Source of the DNA: an uncultured Clostridia bacterium
GTDB taxonomy: Bacteria > Bacillota_A > Clostridia > Christensenellales > CAG-138
Reading direction: 5' to 3'
Assembly: GCA_946539625.1 (NCBI GenBank)
Contig: CAMNHT010000091.1
Span: forward strand, 1 to 5,976
DNA: 5,976 nucleotides
The stretch's first letter is position 1, and each line of letters opens with the position of its first letter. Made by a program: the position numbers and the translations under genes. Of this stretch, positions 1-4,862 are shown piece after piece. Under the pieces are notes generated by a model that made no database searches, had not been told where the DNA came from, and saw only the letters and a program-made list of their open reading frames with translations.

Positions 1-540
1 ATGGCGCAGCTGCGTCCGGTCTCGCAGACCGAAAAGATCATCTTCCCGATCGTCGTCACGATCTTCGTCGCGCTGCTGGTTCCGTCCGCTGCACCCCTGG
101 TCGGCTGTCTGATGCTCGGCAACCTCTTTAAGGAATCCGGTGTGACCGAGCGTCTTTCGAAGACCGTGCAGAACGAGCTTTGCAATATCGTTACGATCTT
201 CCTCGGCGTGTGCGTCGGCGCAACGGCGACAGGCGCAACGTTTTTGCAGCTGTCCACGCTCGTCATCGTCGCGCTCGGCGTCGTCGCCTTCATCGGCGGC
301 ACCTGCGGCGGCGTACTTCTTGCGAAGTTTATGAACCTGTTCTTAAGGCAGAAGATCAACCCGCTGATCGGGTCCGCGGGCGTGTCCGCCGTTCCGATGG
401 CGGCGCGTGTCAGCCAGGTCGTGGGTCAGAAAGAGAATCCGAAGAACTTCCTGCTGATGCACGCGATGGGTCCCAACGTGGCGGGCGTCATCGGCTCGGC
501 GATCGCGGCGGGCGTATTCCTGTCGCTGTTCGGACATTAA
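1..540 (+). CDS. oadB: Na+-translocating (oxaloacetate) decarboxylase beta subunit, C-terminal part
   Basis: This is the membrane subunit that decarboxylates carboxybiotin and couples the reaction to Na+ export across the cytoplasmic membrane. The visible 179 residues match the C-terminal half of the family. They start at the conserved [13 protein letters not shown] segment (residues 4-16), followed by a hydrophobic helix (about 13-38), GNLFKESGV (40-48), two more hydrophobic stretches (about 62-80 and 84-110), and the highly conserved [20 protein letters not shown] (120-139). The last helix carries [11 protein letters not shown] (157-167), a region tied to Na+ handling in this family. Family members are about 370-430 residues, so roughly half is missing upstream. 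The ATG at base 1 lies within a conserved region and is most likely an internal methionine, not the true start. oadA follows 12 nt downstream, supporting a shared operon. Whether the complex uses oxaloacetate or another acid cannot be read from the beta subunit alone; the neighbouring oadA points to oxaloacetate. Confidence 0.93.
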   Translation: MAQLRPVSQTEKIIFPIVVTIFVALLVPSAAPLVGCLMLGNLFKESGVTERLSKTVQNELCNIVTIFLGVCVGATATGATFLQLSTLVIVALGVVAFIGGTCGGVLLAKFMNLFLRQKINPLIGSAGVSAVPMAARVSQVVGQKENPKNFLLMHAMGPNVAGVIGSAIAAGVFLSLFGH

Positions 541-552
541 GGAGGATCGACT

Positions 553-1992
553 ATGGGAAAACTGTTTGTTACCGATACCATCCTGCGTGACGCGCATCAG
601 TCGCTTGCCGCGACGCGCATGACCACGAAGGAAATGCTGCCCGCCTGCGAAATGCTCGACGCGATCGGTTACTGGTCGCTCGAGGTCTGGGGCGGCGCAA
701 CGTTCGACTCCTGCCTTCGTTACCTCAACGAGGATCCGTGGGAGCGTCTCCGCAAGCTCCGGAAAGCGCTTCCGAACACGAAGCTTCAGATGCTGTTCCG
801 CGGACAGAACATTTTGGGCTATAAGCACTACGCGGACGACGTTGTCGAGCAGTTCTGCCGCAAGGCGATCGAAAACGGCATCGACGTGATCCGTATCTTC
901 GACGCGCTGAACGATCCCAGAAACCTCGAAGCGGCGATCAAGTACACCAAAAAGTACGGCGGCTTCTGTGAGGCGGCGATCTCCTATACGACTTCACCGG
1001 TGCACAGCGAGGAGTACTTCGTAAAGCTTTCGAAAGAGCTTGCGCAGATGGGCGCGGATTCGATCTGTATCAAGGATATGGCGAATCTTCTGCTCCCGTA
1101 TGACGCATACTCTCTGGTGAAAAAGCTCAAAGCCGAGGTCGACATTCCGATCCACCTGCACACGCACAACACGACCGGCACGGGCGACATGGTGCTCCTG
1201 AAAGCCGCCGAAGCAGGCGTCGACATCGTCGATACGGCGTTGTCTCCTCTCGGAAACGGCACGAGCCAGCCCGCGACCGAATCGCTCGTCGCAACCCTCA
1301 AAGGACAGGAGCGCGATACGGGACTCGATCTCAACGCGCTTTCCGAGTGTGCGAAGTATTTCCGTCAGGTGTACGAGCGGCTGAAGCAGGACGGACTGAT
1401 CTCAGACAAATCTCTTCACGTTGATACGAACACGCTTTTGTATCAGGTGCCGGGCGGCATGCTCTCGAACCTTATCAAGCAGCTCAAGGACGCAGGCGCA
1501 GAGGATAAGTATTACGACGTGCTTGCGGAGATCCCGCGGGTCCGAAAAGATTTCGGCTATCCGCCTCTTGTCACGCCGACCAGTCAGATCGTCGGTACGC
1601 AGGCAGTGTTCAACGTACTGATGGGCCGCTACAAGACGTTCCCGAACAACTCTAAGGCGGTTCTGCGCGGGGAATACGGACGTCTTCCGGGTCCCGTCAA
1701 CGAGGAAGTCCGGAAGATGGCGATCGGTGACGAACCGGTCGTGACCTGCCGCCCGGCGGACCTTCTCGAGCCGGAACTTGAAAAGTACAAGGCGGAGCTC
1801 GGCGACCGCGCAAGAAGCGAAGAGGACGTTTTGAGCTACGCGCTTTTGCCGCAGGTTGCCATGAAATATTTCGACTGGCGCGACGAACAGGAACGCAAGG
1901 CAAACGAGCCGGAACCCGCGCCGAAGGCAACGGAACCCGTCGCCGATCCGAACGCGGTCCGCGAACTATACGTGGAGGATCTCAGTATCTGA
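553..1992 (+). CDS. oadA: Oxaloacetate decarboxylase alpha subunit / pyruvate carboxylase subunit B-type carboxyltransferase, without biotin domain
   Basis: A cytoplasmic carboxyltransferase that moves the carboxyl group of oxaloacetate to a biotin carrier; the adjacent OadB then releases CO2 and pumps Na+. The 479 residues begin with the DRE-TIM barrel: TDTILRDAHQS (7-17) with metal ligand D13, FRGQN (82-86), RIFDALND (114-121), IKDMAN (173-178) with the carbamylatable lysine K174, and HLHTHNTTG (201-209) with H203 and H205 as the other metal ligands. These assignments come from spacing to characterised OadA proteins. The conserved C-terminal helical domain follows (about 290-445; PGGMLSNL at 300-307, TPTSQIVGTQA at 341-351). 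Unlike long OadA proteins of about 590 residues, it has no C-terminal biotin domain and no MKM biotinylation motif. It ends in a Glu/Pro/Ala/Lys tail (445-466) and VRELYVEDLSI. The ATG has GGAGG at 541-545 with 7-nt spacing. Similar stand-alone subunits can serve a two-subunit pyruvate carboxylase with PycA; the OadB neighbour favours the Na+-pump decarboxylase. Confidence 0.92.
   Translation: MGKLFVTDTILRDAHQSLAATRMTTKEMLPACEMLDAIGYWSLEVWGGATFDSCLRYLNEDPWERLRKLRKALPNTKLQMLFRGQNILGYKHYADDVVEQFCRKAIENGIDVIRIFDALNDPRNLEAAIKYTKKYGGFCEAAISYTTSPVHSEEYFVKLSKELAQMGADSICIKDMANLLLPYDAYSLVKKLKAEVDIPIHLHTHNTTGTGDMVLLKAAEAGVDIVDTALSPLGNGTSQPATESLVATLKGQERDTGLDLNALSECAKYFRQVYERLKQDGLISDKSLHVDTNTLLYQVPGGMLSNLIKQLKDAGAEDKYYDVLAEIPRVRKDFGYPPLVTPTSQIVGTQAVFNVLMGRYKTFPNNSKAVLRGEYGRLPGPVNEEVRKMAIGDEPVVTCRPADLLEPELEKYKAELGDRARSEEDVLSYALLPQVAMKYFDWRDEQERKANEPEPAPKATEPVADPNAVRELYVEDLSI
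1974..1978 (+). promoter_or_regulatory. Distant Shine-Dalgarno for the phosphatidyltransferase gene
   Basis: GGAGG lies inside the last codons of oadA, 14 nt before the ATG at 1993, which is longer than the usual 5-10 nt. No better site is nearer. Because the oadA stop (TGA, 1990-1992) directly abuts the ATG, translation of the downstream gene is probably coupled to oadA termination. The coupling is inference. Confidence 0.5.
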
Positions 1993-2610
1993 ATGAAACA
2001 CATTCCGAACATTCTTTCGTCCCTGCGGATCGTCATGGTCGGCGTGTTCGCATGGCTGTTCCTGACCGAGCAAATTCCAGCGCCGGCACACTACCTTTGG
2101 GCGCTCGGCGTGTTCATCCTGGCGTTTCTGACCGATGTGCTCGACGGCTTTCTGGCACGCACGTTCAACTGGGTCACACCGGTGGGAAAGCTTTTGGACC
2201 CGCTTGCCGACAAGATGATGGCGATCACGGCGCTCGTCGTGATTCTGATCGGAAAGTCGGGAGACTCGCTGTTCGGGATCTATCTGGCGCTTGTGATCCT
2301 CGTGGGCGTGAAGGAACTGCTGATGATGATCGGCGGCATGATCATGTTAAAGCAGCGCAAGGTCGCTTATTCGGATTGGTACGGCAAGAGCGCGACTGGG
2401 CTTTTTGCGATCGGCGTTACGCTGACGCTTCTGAGCTTCGTCTTCGATTCGATCGAGCCGTGGAACATTGCGATGCTGTCGGCAGCGATCGGACTGTCCT
2501 ATGTTGCGCTTGCGCATTACGCACGGACGCAGCTCTTTAAGCCGCGCGAAGAGGAGCCGACCGAGGAGGAAGAACGTCTGTTCGAGAAGTTCGACCGATT
2601 GGCGAAATAA
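1993..2610 (+). CDS. pgsA: CDP-alcohol phosphatidyltransferase, probably CDP-diacylglycerol-glycerol-3-phosphate 3-phosphatidyltransferase (PgsA-like)
   Basis: An integral membrane enzyme of phospholipid synthesis that joins a CDP-activated diacylglycerol to an alcohol, most likely glycerol 3-phosphate, on the way to phosphatidylglycerol. The diagnostic CDP-alcohol motif D-x2-DG-x2-AR-x8-G-x3-D-x3-D is complete: D48, D51, G52, A55, R56, G65, D69, D73. The N-terminus (HIPNILSSLRI, residues 3-13) is typical of the family. Hydrophobic helices lie at about 12-26, 33-47, 75-88, 95-119, 134-151 and 157-174. Residues 107-137 read KELLMMIGG, then WYGKSATGLF, rather than the ARELLVTGLR-type segment of textbook PgsA. 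This is a subgroup often present as a second paralogue in clostridia, so another CDP-alcohol reaction such as a cardiolipin synthase-type one is possible. The last 25 residues form an acidic and basic tail (EEEPTEEEERLFEKF). The start abuts the oadA stop (TGA-ATG). No terminator is seen upstream, so it is probably co-transcribed with oadA. Confidence 0.83.
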   Translation: MKHIPNILSSLRIVMVGVFAWLFLTEQIPAPAHYLWALGVFILAFLTDVLDGFLARTFNWVTPVGKLLDPLADKMMAITALVVILIGKSGDSLFGIYLALVILVGVKELLMMIGGMIMLKQRKVAYSDWYGKSATGLFAIGVTLTLLSFVFDSIEPWNIAMLSAAIGLSYVALAHYARTQLFKPREEEPTEEEERLFEKFDRLAK

Positions 2611-2613
2611 TGC

Positions 2614-2642
2614 TTGCAATCTTCAAAAGAGTGTGTTATACT
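2614..2642 (+). promoter_or_regulatory. Sigma-A-type promoter of the rimP-nusA-infB operon
   Basis: A -35 box TTGCAA (2614-2619, 4 of 6 matches to TTGACA) and a -10 box TATACT (2637-2642, 5 of 6) are separated by exactly 17 nt. A TGn extended -10 precedes the -10 box (TG at 2634-2635). The -35 begins 3 nt after the stop codon of the upstream gene. Transcription would start near 2649-2650, giving a leader of about 65 nt to the rimP ATG. The elements and spacing are seen directly; the start site is predicted. Confidence 0.83.
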
Positions 2643-2654
2643 TCCTTTGTTGGA

Positions 2655-2699
2655 ATGTTGAACTTGAAGGAGTGGGGAAATCCCACTCTTTCGTTTTGA
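2655..2699 (+). other. Possible 14-codon leader ORF overlapping the attenuator
   Basis: An ATG at 2655 opens a 14-codon frame (MLNLKEWGNPTLSF) that runs through both arms of the leader hairpin and ends in TGA at 2697-2699, just before the rimP ribosome binding site. No Shine-Dalgarno is visible. The ATG would be only about 6 nt from the predicted RNA 5' end, so translation would have to be near-leaderless. A frame this short can arise by chance, so it is recorded as a possibility only. Confidence 0.18.
2667..2697 (+). terminator. Leader attenuator: intrinsic-terminator-like hairpin upstream of rimP
   Basis: GAGTGGG (2670-2676) pairs perfectly with CCCACTC (2682-2688) across a 5-nt loop. The stem extends to 10 bp through A-U, A-U and G-U pairs (2667-2669 with 2689-2691). 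It is followed by an interrupted T-tract, TTTCGTTTT (2689-2697). It sits between the promoter and the rimP ribosome binding site, so it would act on the operon's own leader, and also on any transcript reading in from oadA. In Bacillus subtilis the equivalent operon is autoregulated by NusA-stimulated termination in its 5' UTR, and NusA-dependent terminators there tend to have weak hairpins or interrupted U-tracts. That this hairpin does the same is inference from position and shape. Confidence 0.75.
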
Positions 2700-2713
2700 G
2701 AGAGGAAACGGAT

Positions 2714-3172
2714 ATGAAAACGACCGAGATCTGTGAAAATCTCTGCAAGGCAAAGATCGAATCGCTGGGGTTCGAGCTCTGCGACGTCGAGTATCAGAAG
2801 GAATACGGCGATTGGGTGCTGACGTTCTATATTGATAAACCGGGCGGCGTCACGATCGACGAATGCGAAGCGGTAAGCCGCGCAATCGAACCGATCCTTG
2901 ATGAAGCGGACCCGATCGAATCGGAATACGTGCTGTCGGTTTCTTCGCTCGGGATCGACCGGCCGCTGAAAAAGGATCGCGATTTTGAACGCGCAGCGGG
3001 TACGGAGCTTGAAATCAAGCTTTACGCCCCGCAGGACGGCAAAAAACAATGGATCGGAACGCTTTCCGCATTCGACGCAGACAGCTTTACCGTCGAAACG
3101 GAGCAGGGAAAGCGTATGACCTTCCAAAGAAAGGACTGCGCGCTCGTCCGTCCGAATATCCGGTTTTCATAA
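2714..3172 (+). CDS. rimP: Ribosome maturation factor RimP
   Basis: A cytoplasmic assembly factor that binds the nascent 30S subunit and helps its maturation. The 152-residue protein is of usual family length and has two parts. The N-terminal alpha/beta domain (about 1-80) carries LGFELCDVEY (18-27), FYIDKPGGVTIDECEAVSRA (38-57) and LDEADPI (62-68). The C-terminal SH3-like domain (about 85-152) follows the signature SSLGIDRPLK (77-86) and ends VRPNIRF. The signature has Leu79 where Pro is the most common residue. The frame is open far upstream to 2468, but that part lies inside the phosphatidyltransferase gene. The ATG at 2714 has AGAGG at 2701-2705 with 8-nt spacing and gives the family's normal N-terminus. 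It is the first gene of the operon behind its own promoter and attenuator, 39 nt before nusA. Confidence 0.95.
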   Translation: MKTTEICENLCKAKIESLGFELCDVEYQKEYGDWVLTFYIDKPGGVTIDECEAVSRAIEPILDEADPIESEYVLSVSSLGIDRPLKKDRDFERAAGTELEIKLYAPQDGKKQWIGTLSAFDADSFTVETEQGKRMTFQRKDCALVRPNIRFS

Positions 3173-3211
3173 GAATTTTACAGAAGGGGCTCATCAAGAA
3201 AGGAAAGAACC

Positions 3212-4288
3212 ATGAACTTAGAGTTTATCGAAGCACTGAATGCACTTGAAAAGGAGCGCGGAATCAAGAAGTCCGTACTGCTTTCCGCATTTGAAGCGGC
3301 GCTGATCGTCGCGTACAAGCGCAACTACAATTCGACCGGCAACGTCCGCGCGGAGGTGGACGGCGATACGGGCGATTACCACATCTACGCGAGCAAGACC
3401 GTCGTGGAGAAGGTCGAGATGCCTTCGCAGGAGATCTCGCTGGAACGCGCAAAGAAGATCAATCCGCTCTACGAGCTCGGTGACGTGCTCGAGGAGGAAG
3501 CGTTCACGAAGGATTTCGGACGCATCGCGGCGCAGACCGCAAAGCAGGTCATGGTGCAGCGTATCCGTGAGGCGGAACGCGGCAACATCTATGACGAATA
3601 CGTCGAGAAGGAAAATGAGATCCTGACGGCGATCGTGCAGCGTGTGGAAAAGGGCAACGCTTACGTCGAGCTCGGCAAGACGGACGGCATCCTTACCGCA
3701 AACGAGATGATCCCCGGCGAAGAATACGAAATGAACGCCCGCATCAAGGTCTACGTGCTCGAAGTCCGCAAGGACAACAAGGGGCCGCAGGTCGTCGTGA
3801 GCCGCACGCATCCGGGCCTTGTCAAGCGCCTTTTCGAGCTCGAGGTTCCCGAGATCCAAAGCGGCACGGTCGTGATCAAGTCGATCGCGCGGGAAGCGGG
3901 CTTCCGCACCAAAGTATCCGTGTTCTCGACCGATCCGCAGGTCGACGCGGTCGGCGCATGCGTAGGACCGCGCGGCGCGCGCGTGGAGCGTATCGTCAAC
4001 GAGCTCCACAATGAGAAGATCGACATCATCGAATACGATACCGACAGCGCGATCTATATTGCGAAGGCACTGAGCCCCGCAAAGGTGCTGATGGTCTACA
4101 TCAATGAAGACGAAAAGGCCGCGCGCGTTATCGTGCCGGATTCGCAGCTGTCGCTTGCCATCGGCAAGGAGGGACAGAACGCGCGTCTCGCCGCGAAGCT
4201 GACCGGCTGGAAGATCGACATCAAGAGCCAGTCGCAGGCGGACGCTGCGGTGGACGCTGCACAGGCGCAGGAGAACGCGGAGGAGTAA
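3212..4288 (+). CDS. nusA: Transcription termination/antitermination protein NusA
   Basis: NusA binds RNA polymerase and nascent RNA and modulates pausing, intrinsic termination and antitermination. The 358 residues show the N-terminal RNAP-binding domain (about 1-130; FGRIAAQTAKQVMVQRIREA at 102-121), an S1 domain (about 135-200; YVELGKTDGIL at 151-161), then the conserved SRTHPGLVKRLFELEVPEI (197-215). Two KH domains follow: KH1 with the GPRG loop (252-255) and KH2 with the GKEG loop in LAIGKEGQNARLAAKLTGWK (315-334). A short polar Ala/Gln/Glu tail (339-358) ends the protein. It lacks the C-terminal acidic repeats of the Escherichia coli protein, as is normal for Firmicutes. The ATG has AAAGGA (3199-3204) with 7-nt spacing. 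NusA is likely to feed back on its own operon through the leader hairpin at 2667-2697. Nothing is truncated or missing. Confidence 0.97.
   Translation: MNLEFIEALNALEKERGIKKSVLLSAFEAALIVAYKRNYNSTGNVRAEVDGDTGDYHIYASKTVVEKVEMPSQEISLERAKKINPLYELGDVLEEEAFTKDFGRIAAQTAKQVMVQRIREAERGNIYDEYVEKENEILTAIVQRVEKGNAYVELGKTDGILTANEMIPGEEYEMNARIKVYVLEVRKDNKGPQVVVSRTHPGLVKRLFELEVPEIQSGTVVIKSIAREAGFRTKVSVFSTDPQVDAVGACVGPRGARVERIVNELHNEKIDIIEYDTDSAIYIAKALSPAKVLMVYINEDEKAARVIVPDSQLSLAIGKEGQNARLAAKLTGWKIDIKSQSQADAAVDAAQAQENAEE
4279..4285 (+). promoter_or_regulatory. Strong Shine-Dalgarno fixing the TTG start of ylxR
   Basis: GGAGGAG lies in the last codons of nusA and ends 7 nt before TTG at 4293. The alternative in-frame ATG at 4308 would be 22 nt away and would drop the first five conserved-type residues. 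The spacing therefore supports TTG as the real start. Confidence 0.75.
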
Positions 4289-4292
4289 GCGA

Positions 4293-4568
4293 TTGAAAAA
4301 GATCCCGATGCGGATGTGCGTCGCCTGCCGTGAGATGCGGGCGAAACAAGACCTGATGCGCATCGTGCGCACTGCCGGGGACGGTCTTGTACTCGACCGG
4401 ACCGGAAAGCTTTCCGGTCGCGGCGCGTATCTTTGCCGTGACGCGGCGTGCGTCCAAAAAGCGATCAAGACGCGCGCACTCGAACGGGCGCTCGAAGCGC
4501 CGATGAACGACGCGCTGAAGGAAGCCCTGGGATCGGAGACCGGCAGCAATGACGGAACGGCTCTTTAA
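4293..4568 (+). CDS. ylxR: YlxR family RNA-binding protein (RNase P modulator RnpM-like, DUF448)
   Basis: A small basic protein of 91 residues encoded between nusA and ylxQ, the standard Firmicute position. Family marks are KIPMRMCVACR (3-13), a central LDRTGKLSGRGAYLC (34-48), and a helical, basic C-terminal part (AIKTRALERAL). Four cysteines (C9, C12, C48, C53) form two CxxC-like pairs that could bind a metal in this lineage; that is inference. In Bacillus subtilis the homologue binds RNase P RNA and modulates its activity (named RnpM). The start is TTG, chosen for the GGAGGAG at 4279-4285 and because family N-termini begin a few residues before the first cysteine. It begins 4 nt after the nusA stop and overlaps ylxQ by 20 nt, which suggests translational coupling. 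A perfect palindrome lies in the conserved central codons (4400-4419). Confidence 0.92.
   Translation: MKKIPMRMCVACREMRAKQDLMRIVRTAGDGLVLDRTGKLSGRGAYLCRDAACVQKAIKTRALERALEAPMNDALKEALGSETGSNDGTAL
4400..4419. repeat. Perfect 20-bp palindrome inside ylxR
   Basis: The sequence from 4400 to 4419 equals its own reverse complement, centred on AAGCTT. In mRNA it would form an 8-bp GC-rich stem with a 4-nt AGCU loop. It falls on codons for the conserved T-G-K-L-S-G peptide. No T-tract follows, so it is not an intrinsic terminator. The palindrome is seen directly; any function is unknown. Confidence 0.6.
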
Positions 4569-4860
4569 CGCGATCGGGCTTTCAATGAAAGCCGGCAAGG
4601 TGAAAAGCGGCGCGTTTGCCGCGGAGAGCACGATCCGATCCGGCAAGGCAAAGCTGGTTCTTTTGGAGGAAACGGCGTCGGAGGCGACGAAGACGCATTA
4701 TGAACATCTGTGCACGGCATACGGCGTTCCGTTTTATACGGTGGAGACCGTGGGTCAGGCGATCGGAAAGGATTCGCACATCGTGATGGCGGTGACGGAT
4801 CCGAACTTCCGGGATATGATAGAGCGCGCAATGCGCAATTCCGATGAAAAGCGGGGATGA
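4549..4860 (+). CDS. ylxQ: YlxQ, L7Ae/L30e-family RNA-binding protein
   Basis: A small protein of 103 residues with the L7Ae/L30e fold, whose relatives bind kink-turn RNA. Bacterial YlxQ and its paralogue YbxF are ribosome- or RNA-associated, but the cellular role of YlxQ is not settled. Visible family features are [17 protein letters not shown] (5-21), the [18 protein letters not shown] block (31-48), YGVPFYTV (58-65), and the [16 protein letters not shown] segment (72-87). The length is normal. The ATG at 4549 lies inside the end of ylxR, with CGGAG (4534-4538) 10 nt upstream. The gene therefore shares 20 nt with ylxR in another frame and is probably translated in a coupled way. It ends 2 nt before the chosen infB start. 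Confidence 0.93.
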   Translation: MTERLFNAIGLSMKAGKVKSGAFAAESTIRSGKAKLVLLEETASEATKTHYEHLCTAYGVPFYTVETVGQAIGKDSHIVMAVTDPNFRDMIERAMRNSDEKRG

Positions 4861-4862
4861 GT

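Noticed and set aside
1..3. ATG at base 1 as the true start of the first gene
   Set aside because: The product would be only half the family length and would lack the N-terminal membrane helices; the conserved sequence is already in mid-protein at this point.
180..590. Second + strand frame within oadB running into oadA
   Set aside because: Arg-rich out-of-frame translation of the conserved oadB sequence; the real frame encodes clear OadB motifs.
1870..1992. Possible biotin-carrier domain at the end of oadA
   Set aside because: No MKM biotinylation motif or lipoyl-like repeat is present; the segment is only a charged Pro/Ala-containing tail.
2468..2713. Upstream extension of the rimP frame to an ATG at 2468
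   Set aside because: It overlaps the end of the phosphatidyltransferase gene and the promoter and leader; the residues do not resemble RimP. ATG 2714 has a well-spaced Shine-Dalgarno.
3218..4549. 443-codon open frame on the - strand across nusA and ylxR
   Set aside because: It lies wholly opposite nusA and ylxR, both firmly identified by domains. Its product is Arg/Leu/Asp/His-rich with no recognisable motif, as expected from the mirror of GC-biased third positions.
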